From Acetobacteraceae bacterium (GTDB taxonomy: Bacteria; Pseudomonadota; Alphaproteobacteria; Acetobacterales; Acetobacteraceae): DNA of 5,356 nt. The notes below the pieces were generated by a model, which made no database searches, was not told the origin of the DNA, and saw only the letters and a list, made by a program, of their open reading frames with translations. The position numbers were made by a program, and so were the translations under genes. Location: contig CANJXD010000414.1 in assembly GCA_947478535.1 (NCBI GenBank), forward strand, positions 1 to 5,356, in the 5' to 3' direction. This document shows positions 1 through 5,356 of the stretch, piece by piece (within the stretch, counting starts at the first letter, position 1; each line of letters opens with the position of its first letter).

Positions 1-64
1 TCAGGTCGCTTGGGTAGCGCAGCTTGCTACGCTCGTAGAAAGGGCGGTTCTCGGCAGTCCACAT
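1..64 (-). CDS. IS5-family transposase, N-terminal fragment (runs off window)
   Basis: Reading the minus strand from the ATG at 64-62 gives 21 residues, beginning MWTAENRPFYERSKLRYPSD, before the window ends. This is the typical start of IS5-family (IS4-like, DUF4096-type N-terminus) transposases, which open with MWT, then a YER and YPSDLT pattern. The enzyme catalyses cut-and-paste movement of its own IS; the DDE catalytic residues lie outside the window. An AGGG stretch (complement of 72-75) sits 7 nt before the ATG and can serve as ribosome binding site. The fragment is too short to name the element, and whether the rest is intact cannot be seen. Family recognition is from memory of the N-terminal pattern only. 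Confidence 0.72.
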   Translation of the reverse strand, partial: MWTAENRPFYERSKLRYPSDL

Positions 65-113
65 CGTCAGACCCTGCGAATCGGCTGGGACCACAGCGAA
101 TCACAAGAGACTC
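1..113 (-). mobile_element. One end of an IS5-family insertion sequence
   Basis: The transposase start at 64 is followed, in the direction of its upstream end, by about 50 non-coding bases. On the minus strand, 113 to 98 read GAGTCTCTTGTGATTC, which looks like an IS5-type terminal inverted repeat. The other end is off the window, so the repeat and any target duplication cannot be confirmed. The true boundary may lie anywhere from about 98 to 120. To the right, ELWxxDGT-type coding sequence begins at once, so the element appears to sit inside that gene. Confidence 0.55.
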
Positions 114-348
114 AAGGGATTCAACATCTTCGGAGACGGACACTGAGGGAAGATTCCGCTCACGACCACAGCAACGCTTTTCGCCGGCCCAACCGGTGGG
201 CTGTGGGCTACGGACGGTAGACTCGGCGGCCAGCATCTGGTCGCCGCACTCACGGATGCGTCAGGTTTCACGGAACTCGGCAACGGCCTGATCGTCTTCT
301 CCGCGCGCCGCGCGGGATTCGACACCGGGCGCGAACTCTGGGTGACCG

Positions 349-2313
349 ATGGCACTACCCTCGGCACCTCCATTCTTGTTGACTTCGACGGTGTTGGCGA
401 CGGCCATGTCGGCGGCTTCTTCAAGCTGCCTGACGGCAGGGCGCTGTTCAGCGCCCTGGACCGGGACTCCAACGGGCTGTGGGTCACGGACGCTGGCAGG
501 AACGACGCGCTATTTGATCACGCCAGGCGCGGTCATCATGCCGAGCCTGGAGCCGGATGGCGCCGACAGCCTCGAGGGTGGCGCGGGCAACGATCTGTTC
601 GTGCTGGGCGACGCAGGCGACGTGGTGGCGGAAGCCGCCGCGGGTGGCGCCGATACCATCTCCGCCAACTTCGACGCGACGCTCGCCGATGAGGTGGAGG
701 CGCTGCTGCTGACAGGCACGGCGACCATCGGCACGGGCAACGCGCTCGGCAACCGAATGGAGGGCAATGGCGCCGACAATGGCCTCGATGGTCTCGACGG
801 CAGCGATACGCTGCTGGGCGGTGCGGGGGCCGATACGTTGGATGGTGGCCTGGGGGCTGACAGCCTCGTAGGCGGCACCGGCAACGACGCCTATTTCGTC
901 GACGACGCAGGGGATGCCGCGCTGGAGGCCGCCGGTGGCGGTGCCGACACCATCTCGGCCAGCATCGACTTTACCTTGGTCGATGAGGTGGAGGCGCTGC
1001 TGCTGACCGGCACCAGCGATACCTCCGGCACCGGGAATGCGCAGGGTAACCAAATCTCGGGCAATGATGGCGCGAACCGGATCGACGGCCTCGCCGGCAA
1101 TGACACGCTGACGGGCGGGGGCGGCTTCGATACGCTCGCGGGTGGCACCGACGACGACGTCTACCTGATCGACGACCTCGGCGACAGCGTGCTCGAACTG
1201 GCCGGCGAAGGCGCGGATACCATCTTCGCCAGTGTCAGCGTGACCATCGACCTGGAGGTCGAACGCCTGATGCTGGTCGGCGCAGCGGGCATCGGCGGCA
1301 CCGGCAACACGCAGGGCAACCGGATTGACGGCAATGCCGGTAACAACCTGCTCGCCGGACTCGGGGGCGCGGATGCGCTGGTGGGCGGCGGAGGCGCCGA
1401 TACGCTGGATGGCGGCACCGGCGCAGACACGCTGATCGGAGGGACGGGAGACGACGCGTACATCGTGGACTCGGTCGATGATGTGGTGACGGAACTCGGC
1501 CTTGAAGGCTTCGACACGGTGCGCTCCAGCATCAACATGGTGCTGCGGACGGGCCTGGAGGCCCTGGTCCTGACAGGCGGTGCGACTGACGGCACCGGCA
1601 ATTCGCTGGCCAACCTTCTTGTTGCGAATGACCTGGGCAACGGCCTGGTCGGCGGGGGCGGCGACGATTTCTACGTCATCGACCAGTCCGATGTGGTGAT
1701 CGAACTCGCCGGTGGCGGCACAGCGGATACCCTGGGTGTCAACTTCAATGTGACGCTTAGCGGCGCCTATGCGGAGATGGAGATCCTCCTCTTCACGGCC
1801 GCCTCCGGCAGCGCCGCTCTGGCGGGGGTCGGCAATGCGAAGGACAATCGACTTATCGGCTCCGCCGGCGACAACACCCTGGATGGCGCCGAGGGACAAG
1901 ACCGCCTGTTCGGCGATCTTGGTAATAACAGCCTGATTGGCGGCGCTGGCAACGACACGCTGACTGGCGATGGCGGGTCGGATTCACTGGTGGGTGGGGC
2001 GGGCGCGGATACCTTCCAGTTCCGTGCGCTGGCGGACAGCGCGGCCGCGACGCCGGACGTGATTTTTGACTTCTCCCCGGGCATTGACCAGATCTCCGTC
2101 CGCCTTGTCGACCCCTCGGCGGCGCCGGGCGATCAGGCTTTCATCTGGATCGGCGGCGGGGCTTTCAGCGGCACGGGCAGCGCGGAAGCGAGGACGTTCG
2201 ACGACGGCACCAATACCTTCGCCGCCTTCGATATCGGCGATGGCGGGCCGGCGGAAATGCTTCTCCAGGTCAACGGCCTCGTCGCGCTTTCGTCTGGCAA
2301 CTTCCTGCTGTGA
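349..2313 (+). CDS. RTX calcium-binding repeat protein, type I secreted (open 3' part of the broken gene)
   Basis: Open from the ATG at 349 for 654 codons. Only residues from about 49 (position 493) onward look like protein; the first 48 are an out-of-frame reading of the ELW segment. The first later ATG is at 538 (MPSLEPDGAD), with no clear ribosome binding site, so the start is doubtful. From 586 come five units of the GNDxYxVDxxGDVVxE...ADTI...VEALxLTG...GTGN type, interleaved with GGxGxDxL nonapeptides that bind calcium as a beta-roll (best at 763-888, 1327-1455 and 1852-2010). The last ~107 residues (from 1993, GADTFQFRALADS, DVIFDFSPGIDQI, FSGTG) resemble the serralysin/M10-type C-terminal domain. 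The end, GNFLL, fits an uncleaved type I secretion signal. No catalytic domain is visible, so adhesin, S-layer-like or enzyme roles all remain open. It may be expressed only as a fragment, or not at all. Confidence 0.75.
   Translation: MALPSAPPFLLTSTVLATAMSAASSSCLTAGRCSAPWTGTPTGCGSRTLAGTTRYLITPGAVIMPSLEPDGADSLEGGAGNDLFVLGDAGDVVAEAAAGGADTISANFDATLADEVEALLLTGTATIGTGNALGNRMEGNGADNGLDGLDGSDTLLGGAGADTLDGGLGADSLVGGTGNDAYFVDDAGDAALEAAGGGADTISASIDFTLVDEVEALLLTGTSDTSGTGNAQGNQISGNDGANRIDGLAGNDTLTGGGGFDTLAGGTDDDVYLIDDLGDSVLELAGEGADTIFASVSVTIDLEVERLMLVGAAGIGGTGNTQGNRIDGNAGNNLLAGLGGADALVGGGGADTLDGGTGADTLIGGTGDDAYIVDSVDDVVTELGLEGFDTVRSSINMVLRTGLEALVLTGGATDGTGNSLANLLVANDLGNGLVGGGGDDFYVIDQSDVVIELAGGGTADTLGVNFNVTLSGAYAEMEILLFTAASGSAALAGVGNAKDNRLIGSAGDNTLDGAEGQDRLFGDLGNNSLIGGAGNDTLTGDGGSDSLVGGAGADTFQFRALADSAAATPDVIFDFSPGIDQISVRLVDPSAAPGDQAFIWIGGGAFSGTGSAEARTFDDGTNTFAAFDIGDGGPAEMLLQVNGLVALSSGNFLL
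586..1860 (+). repeat. Five tandem RTX-associated units (about 270-297 nt apart, last interval 213)
   Basis: The units start at GND, GND, DDD, GDD and GDD codons at 586, 880, 1150, 1447 and 1660. Each runs through a (Y/F)x(V/I/L)D-like strand, GADTI or equivalent, a (V/L)EALLLTG strand and GTGNxxxN, then an RTX nonapeptide block. Spacings are 294, 270, 297 and 213 nt. The fifth unit is the most diverged and has almost no nonapeptide block before it, only GGGG. Repeats of this kind are known from many alphaproteobacterial RTX proteins. Confidence 0.85.
688..1007 (+). repeat. 26-bp exact direct repeat between RTX units 1 and 2
   Basis: The bases at 688-713 recur identically at 982-1007, exactly 294 bases apart, encoding DEVEALLLT in both units. 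Flanking sequence (ADTIS upstream, TG(T)GN downstream) is similar but not identical. The match is much closer than between other units, which suggests a comparatively recent duplication or gene conversion of units 1 and 2. Confidence 0.8.
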
Positions 2314-2350
2314 GAAGCGGCCGCGGACTGGGGCCGGGATGCATGGCGTG

Positions 2351-2366
2351 GGGCGGATAGCCGCCC
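2351..2366 (+). terminator. Small GC hairpin after the RTX gene (weak terminator candidate)
   Basis: GGGCGG, loop ATAG, CCGCCC form a perfect 6-bp stem 38 bases after the RTX stop codon. No T-run follows (TCTCCCG), so it is not a standard intrinsic terminator. It may act with the larger hairpin just downstream. Confidence 0.3.
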
Positions 2367-2382
2367 TCTCCCGTGATGCGGG

Positions 2383-2429
2383 GGGGCGGGCCCTGTGCGG
2401 GAATCCCGGAACAGAGCCCGGCCCGCCCC
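2383..2429. terminator. Long stable hairpin between the RTX and chemoreceptor genes
   Basis: GGGGCGGGCC (2383-2392) pairs perfectly with GGCCCGCCCC (2420-2429). Inside it CTGT (2393-2396) pairs with ACAG (2411-2414), and CGGG (2398-2401) with CCCG (2405-2408) around an AAT loop. A five-base bulge, AGCCC (2415-2419), lies on the right arm. The structure would be very stable in RNA and would form on either strand. It has no T-tract, so termination is only inferred from its place between two co-directional genes; it could instead be a dispersed intergenic repeat or an RNA-stabilising stem. Confidence 0.5.
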
Positions 2430-2482
2430 GCGGCAACGCTCCGTCGTTCACTGTGCATTAGCGGGCGGCGTGCTTGATGGCG

Positions 2483-2498
2483 TGGCGCATAAGTTGCG
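2483..2498 (+). promoter_or_regulatory. Possible sigma-54 (-24/-12) promoter of the chemoreceptor gene
   Basis: TGGCGC, five bases (ATAAG), then TTGCG at 2483-2498 matches the TGGCAC-N5-TTGCA pattern of RpoN promoters, with GG and GC at the required spacing. It differs from consensus at the A of TGGCAC and the last base of TTGCA. Transcription would start near 2509, only about 14 bases before the ATG, which would leave the weak GAGG (2506-2509) at the very 5' end of the message. That short leader weakens the call. No enhancer site was identified. Confidence 0.35.
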
Positions 2499-2522
2499 CT
2501 CGATCGAGGCATCAGCACAGCC

Positions 2523-4937
2523 ATGTCATTGCGGGCCCAGCTCGTCATCATCTTCCTCGTCTTGGGTGGGCTCATCGTTTCGCGGCTGGGGCTGGACCTT
2601 GGCTCGGCGCAGAACCTGGCCGCCCGGGCCGGTGCGGCGGCGGCCATGCAGCGCCACGCCGGCGAATTGCTGACCGCTACCGGCGCACTGGCGGTGGAGC
2701 GCGGGCTGACCAATGCGATCGCGGCGAACCCAGGTGGGACCTCAGCCGCCGCCTGGGACAGGGCCCGTGCCCATCGGGCGGAGGCTTCTGCGGCGCTGCA
2801 GGCCGCCCGGGCTGGCATTGCCGCCGACCCTGCGCTGACGACAGCACAGGGCGTTTCCACGGCGTTGGACGCGGTGGCGCGGGCGCGGGCTGCCGGTCAG
2901 GCGCTGCGCGCGCGGCTCGATCAGCCTGCCCAGGGCGCCCCGCCTGTTCGCCCGGGGGAATGGTTCGCCGCCGCCTCAGCGGAGATCGACGCCATCACCG
3001 CGCTGCGCCGCACCATCGAGGGTAGCGGGGAGCAAGGGCGTAACCGGCTGGAGGACATGACGGCGCTGCGCAACGCCCTGGCCGAGGCGGCGGAGTTCGC
3101 GGGGCGGGAGCGCGGCCTGATCAATGGCGCCATTGCCCGTGGAACACCGCTGACAGCAGCCGAATTGCGCGCGCTGGGCGGGTTTCGTGGCCGCATCGAG
3201 GGGGCGCTCGGCATCGTTGAAGTCCTGCTGCCCAGGATCGATGAACCGGTGGCGTTGGCTGCCACCCGGCAGGCGAGCCACGCCTATATGCAGGAATTCG
3301 AGAGCGTGCGGGCGCGCGCGCTCATGGCCAGCGACGGCGCGGCGGCATGGCCGCTGACGCCGGATGCTTGGTTCGGCGCCGCCACCGTCGCCATAAACGC
3401 GATGATCACCGCCCAGCGCATCGCCTCCGAGGTGATTGCGCGGGAGAATTCCGAGGTCATCCGCAGCCAGAACTGGATCGCGGGGCAAACGCTGGCGCTT
3501 CTGCTGGGGGCTATTGCCCTGGTTGTGGTCCTGATCTGGCATCTGTGGCGTGCCCTGCTGCGCCCGCTGGCCGGTGTGGTGGCCGATGTGCAGCGCATGG
3601 GAACGGGCATGCTGGAACTGCCGGTGGGCGAGTTGCGCCGCCGGTACGAGATCGGTGATTTGGCCCGTGCCGTGGAGGGTTTCCGCCAATCCCTGCTGAC
3701 CGCGGCGGCTGACCGCGCAGCGGCCGCGCAGGCGGCGGAGGATGCCATGGTTGCGCAGGCCGCGGCGCTGCGGGACATGGCCGATAGGGTGGAGCGCGAG
3801 ACCCGCGAGGGGATCGGGATGATGAGCCAGCAGATGGAGCGGGTCCTGCTCGGCGCGACGCAGGTTGTTTCGGCGGCTGAGCGCGCGACGGTGGAGGGCC
3901 AGTCCGCATCCGCGGCGGCGACCGAGGCGCTGGACAACGCCAACACCGTGGCCGCCGCCACGGAGGAACTGGGCGCTTCGATCGGTGAGATCACGACGCG
4001 TCTGGCCCAGGCCAGCCGCTCCACCCGCACTGCGGCCGAACTCGGCGGCAGTGGACGGGACATCATCGATGCGTTGAGTCAGACGGTGGCGCGCATCGGC
4101 GGCGTTGCCCGGCTGATTGGCAGTATTGCTGGGCAGACCAATCTGCTGGCGCTGAACGCCACCATCGAGGCGGCACGCTCCGGTGAGGCCGGCAAAGGCT
4201 TCGCGGTCGTCGCCGGCGAGGTCAAGGCGCTGGCGGCCCAGACCGCGCTGGCGACCAAGGAGATCAGCCGCGAAATCAGCGAGGTGATGCAGTCGACCGA
4301 GCGCGCGGTGGGCGTGGTCCGCGACATGGCCGATGCGGTGTCCGCGGTCGATCAGGTCACCACCGCCATCGCTGCGGCTATGGAGGAGCAAAGCGCTGCG
4401 ACGCGCGAGATCGCCAAAGCGGTGGCGCAGGCAGCCTCGGCCTCCAACCGCGCTTCAGAATGCCTCCAGGAAGTGTGCGAGGCCAGCGCCCAGAGCACGC
4501 GCGAAGCCCACACCATGCGCAGTAGCAGCGACACAGCAAGGGACGCGGTCGGCGACGTGCGCAGCACCATCATCCGCGTCGTGCGCGAGGCGACGGCGGT
4601 GACGGACCGGCGCACCAGTCCGCGCAGCCCAATCACCTGCGGCGTCACGCTGCGACTGGAAGCTGGAAGCGCCCCGAGCGGCGGGCCTATCAACGCGACG
4701 CTGCGCGACATCAGCGAGGGCGGCTTCAGCCTCTCTCGCTTCGAGGCGGAACTGCGGGAGGGTGATCGCGTCTGCCTGCGGGCGGAAAGCCTGTTGCCCG
4801 GCGTGGAACTGCAGGCGCGAATCCTTGAGGTGCGGGACGATGGCGGTGCAAGTTGCTGCTTCCTGGACCTGCGGCCCGACATCCGCGCCAGGCTGGCCGC
4901 ACTGGTCGGCGAGCGGACGCGCCGAACGGCGGCTTGA
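2523..4937 (+). CDS. Methyl-accepting chemotaxis protein: duplicated NIT-like sensor, HAMP, MCP signalling and PilZ domains
   Basis: 804-residue transmembrane chemoreceptor that should signal through CheW/CheA to the flagellar motor. In order: membrane segment at residues ~6-21 ([14 protein letters not shown]); periplasmic helical sensor ~25-315; second membrane segment ~319-342; HAMP ~343-395; coiled signalling region ~430-680. The near-canonical MCP hairpin is at 537-571 ([20 protein letters not shown], then [10 protein letters not shown]). A PilZ domain spans ~693-800. The sensor has two similar halves, each with ERGL(T/I)N (59-64, 196-201) and WFxAA (W147, W283), as expected of a nitrate/nitrite-sensing NIT-type fold; the ligand is inferred. 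PilZ has both cyclic di-GMP motifs: R697-x3-R701 and D729-x-S731-x2-G734. No C-terminal CheR-binding pentapeptide is seen. The ATG at 2523 directly precedes the first membrane segment; GAGG 13 bases upstream is a weak ribosome site. A similar MCP-PilZ layout is known in Azospirillum Tlp1. Confidence 0.93.
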   Translation: MSLRAQLVIIFLVLGGLIVSRLGLDLGSAQNLAARAGAAAAMQRHAGELLTATGALAVERGLTNAIAANPGGTSAAAWDRARAHRAEASAALQAARAGIAADPALTTAQGVSTALDAVARARAAGQALRARLDQPAQGAPPVRPGEWFAAASAEIDAITALRRTIEGSGEQGRNRLEDMTALRNALAEAAEFAGRERGLINGAIARGTPLTAAELRALGGFRGRIEGALGIVEVLLPRIDEPVALAATRQASHAYMQEFESVRARALMASDGAAAWPLTPDAWFGAATVAINAMITAQRIASEVIARENSEVIRSQNWIAGQTLALLLGAIALVVVLIWHLWRALLRPLAGVVADVQRMGTGMLELPVGELRRRYEIGDLARAVEGFRQSLLTAAADRAAAAQAAEDAMVAQAAALRDMADRVERETREGIGMMSQQMERVLLGATQVVSAAERATVEGQSASAAATEALDNANTVAAATEELGASIGEITTRLAQASRSTRTAAELGGSGRDIIDALSQTVARIGGVARLIGSIAGQTNLLALNATIEAARSGEAGKGFAVVAGEVKALAAQTALATKEISREISEVMQSTERAVGVVRDMADAVSAVDQVTTAIAAAMEEQSAATREIAKAVAQAASASNRASECLQEVCEASAQSTREAHTMRSSSDTARDAVGDVRSTIIRVVREATAVTDRRTSPRSPITCGVTLRLEAGSAPSGGPINATLRDISEGGFSLSRFEAELREGDRVCLRAESLLPGVELQARILEVRDDGGASCCFLDLRPDIRARLAALVGERTRRTAA

Positions 4938-5139
4938 GGGCCGCGCACAGCCCGCTTGCCCGGTCCGCGTGTGAACAGGCACCGAACTCGGTCCCCTCTC
5001 GACATCTACCACAAGCACTTGAACTCACGAAAAAATCGGCAAGCTGTTGGGGCCCCGATCGGGACCCCATCCTCGCGCGATTCTTCTGCATGGCGCCACG
5101 GCTCCGGTTCGCTTTCCAGGCATGGTCCCGGTTTGGCAT
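4938..5139. other. Gene-free stretch after the chemoreceptor gene
   Basis: I see no credible coding sequence or RNA gene here; all frames are short or lack protein-like composition. The one clear structure is a near-perfect palindrome at 5048-5069 (GGGG, mismatched C/A, CCCGATCGGG, CCCC, plus an outer T-A pair). It could form a hairpin with a GATC loop. No T-run follows on the plus strand. On the minus strand a T6 run (A-run at 5030-5035) follows only after about 12 bases, too far for a usual intrinsic terminator. Base composition is less GC-rich than in the flanking gene. Confidence 0.5.
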
Positions 5140-5226
5140 TTGTCGACTGGCTATCGCGCCAGCAGGATCAATGACCTGCTGCCATGGAACCTCAGCCCAG
5201 AAACCCACGCCGTGGTTGTAGGGTGA
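5140..5226 (+). pseudogene. 3' relic of an IS66-family transposase (TnpC) gene
   Basis: In the frame of 5161 the sequence reads ASRINDLLPWNLSPETHAVV and ends at TGA 5224-5226. IS66 TnpC proteins typically end with a (S/N)RI(D/N)(D/E)LLPW motif, so this looks like the last ~25 residues of such a protein. Upstream of about 5140 the same frame shows no further IS66 similarity and meets a stop at 5020-5022, so nearly all of the gene has been lost. The left breakpoint is approximate. The call rests on one short but distinctive motif. Confidence 0.6.
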
Positions 5227-5233
5227 CGCTTAT
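5223..5233 (+). repeat. Possible right terminal inverted repeat of the IS66 relic
   Basis: GTGACGCTTAT directly overlaps the stop of the IS66 relic. IS66 elements usually begin GTAAGCG and therefore end CGCTTAC, so this differs only in the last base. It is the expected position for the right end. The matching left end is not present in the window. Confidence 0.35.
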
Positions 5234-5258
5234 ATTGTACCGGGATCGCGCAGTCTCT

Positions 5259-5356
5259 GTGCGCCGGGAGACCGGCAGGAGGTAGCGGATGAAAGAGCCG
5301 CACGTTGAAGGACTAGCCATCCACGACGACCCCGAGTCATGCGTTGTCACTCGCGA
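5259..5356 (+). mobile_element. 5' part of a group II intron (domain I), running off the window
   Basis: GTGCG at 5259-5263 matches the GUGYG 5' end of group II introns. A stable hairpin follows at once (CCGG, loop GAGA, CCGG; 5264-5275). Next comes a smaller stem, GCGG (5285-5288 region) with CCGC (5298-5301 region), around ATGAAAGAG. A hairpin close behind the GUGYG start is seen in some bacterial introns. The embedded ORF starting MKEPHVEGLAIHDDPESCVV is a familiar product annotated in the 5' RNA part of introns that encode a reverse transcriptase/maturase. That gene, and domains II-VI, would lie beyond the window. A less likely 5' end is the GTGAC at 5223. A further stem (GCGCAG 5248-5253 with CTGTGC 5257-5262) overlaps the proposed boundary, so the exact start is uncertain. 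Confidence 0.65.
5289..5356 (+). CDS. Short intron-embedded ORF (hypothetical, partial; probably not a true protein gene)
   Basis: ATG at 5289 has a perfect AGGAGG six bases upstream (5277-5282). Twenty-two codons are visible, MKEPHVEGLAIHDDPESCVV then TR, open to the window end. Similar short proteins beginning MKEP with DPESC are often annotated as hypothetical in many proteobacteria just upstream of group II intron reverse transcriptases. Conservation there most likely reflects the structured intron RNA rather than a protein: the AGGAGG and ATGAAAGAG bases belong to domain I. No function is assigned. Confidence 0.5.
   Translation, partial: MKEPHVEGLAIHDDPESCVVTR

Larger units (their letters stand above)
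114..2313 (+). pseudogene. IS-truncated, frameshifted ELWxxDGT-repeat / RTX calcium-binding protein gene
   Basis: This is the 3' part of a gene for a large secreted repeat protein. In the frame of position 114, three ELWxxDGT-type motifs appear: GLWATDG (201-218), ELWVTDGTTLGT (333-368) and GLWVTD (477-491), each preceded by a LFAG, VFSA or LFSA strand. The first lacks the residue usual after DG. Past 491 the homologous reading continues one frame over as LAGTTRYLITPG and runs into RTX repeats to the TGA at 2311-2313. Inserting five bases at about 490-492 would give WVTDGTLAGT, matching the earlier repeat exactly in spacing. A TGA at 144-146 also interrupts the first frame, and the 5' end is cut by the IS. 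I infer a decaying gene with three separate lesions. Sequencing error could explain the small ones but not the IS. Confidence 0.7.

Noticed and set aside
10..291. Plus-strand 93-codon open frame at the left edge
   Set aside because: It runs across the IS end and opposite the transposase start; the R/S-rich composition is typical of a spurious frame, while the neighbouring frame shows ELW motifs.
349..490. Signal-peptide-like N-terminus (MALPSAPPFLLTSTVLATA) at the start of the RTX open frame
   Set aside because: The same bases encode ELW-repeat sequence in the neighbouring frame, and type I secreted RTX proteins lack N-terminal signal peptides; the resemblance is accidental.
477..500. Programmed ribosomal frameshift joining the ELW and RTX frames
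   Set aside because: No slippery heptamer or following stimulatory structure is evident, and the missing bases remove two residues of a fixed-spacing motif, which fits a deletion better.
484..1899. Long minus-strand open frame (471 codons) opposite the RTX repeats
   Set aside because: It mirrors the repetitive GC-rich RTX frame; the predicted protein has no recognisable domain, and the plus strand has clear RTX repeats.
2976..4391. Long minus-strand open frame (471 codons) opposite the chemoreceptor
   Set aside because: It is a shadow of a convincing MCP gene in GC-rich DNA, rich in R, H, G and Q with no domain signature.
5030..5069. Minus-strand intrinsic terminator made of the 5048-5069 hairpin and the A6 run at 5030-5035
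   Set aside because: The hairpin and T-run are separated by about 12 bases, too far for a standard intrinsic terminator, and no minus-strand gene ends there.
4726..5208. Minus-strand open frame spanning the 3' end of the chemoreceptor and the spacer
   Set aside because: Half overlaps the PilZ coding region in antisense, and the rest has no domain pattern or ribosome binding site worth noting.

Overview
The window is GC-rich (mostly well above 60%) and codon use in the two long genes strongly favours G or C at third positions. Together with an MCP-PilZ chemoreceptor, an RTX protein and a group II intron of a type common in proteobacteria, this suggests an alphaproteobacterium, perhaps a Rhodospirillales/Acetobacteraceae member such as a Roseomonas relative. 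The taxonomic placement is inference.

Layout. (1) Positions 1 to about 113 are one end of an IS5-family insertion sequence, with the first 21 codons of its transposase reading leftwards out of the window. (2) From about 114 to 2313 lies the 3' part of a gene for a large secreted protein: ELWxxDGT repeats followed by five RTX/calcium-binding units and a type I secretion C-terminus. This gene is damaged. The IS cuts off its 5' part, the ELW frame carries a TGA at 144-146, and an apparent 5-bp deletion near 490-492 throws the ELW part out of frame with the RTX part. (3) Positions 2314-2522 are intergenic, with one very stable hairpin and a sigma-54-like promoter. (4) Positions 2523-4937 hold an intact 804-residue membrane chemoreceptor: a duplicated NIT-like periplasmic sensor, HAMP, the MCP signalling domain and a C-terminal PilZ domain. 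(5) From 4938 to about 5139 no gene is visible, only an imperfect palindrome. (6) About 5140-5233 is a short 3' relic of an IS66-family transposase gene with a possible IS66 end. (7) From about 5259 to the window end is the 5' part of a group II intron, containing the start of the short ORF usually annotated inside such introns.

How it fits together. The two large genes point the same way and both belong to surface or motility biology: a type I secreted RTX protein (adhesin-like or enzyme-like, undetermined) and a chemoreceptor whose PilZ tail should let cyclic di-GMP modulate chemotaxis. Mobile elements bracket the segment on both sides, and the RTX gene appears to be decaying after IS insertion. 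No wholly unknown system is evident. The most notable items are the reconstructable decay of the ELW/RTX gene, the NIT duplication and PilZ fusion in the chemoreceptor, and the IS66-relic/group II intron junction.
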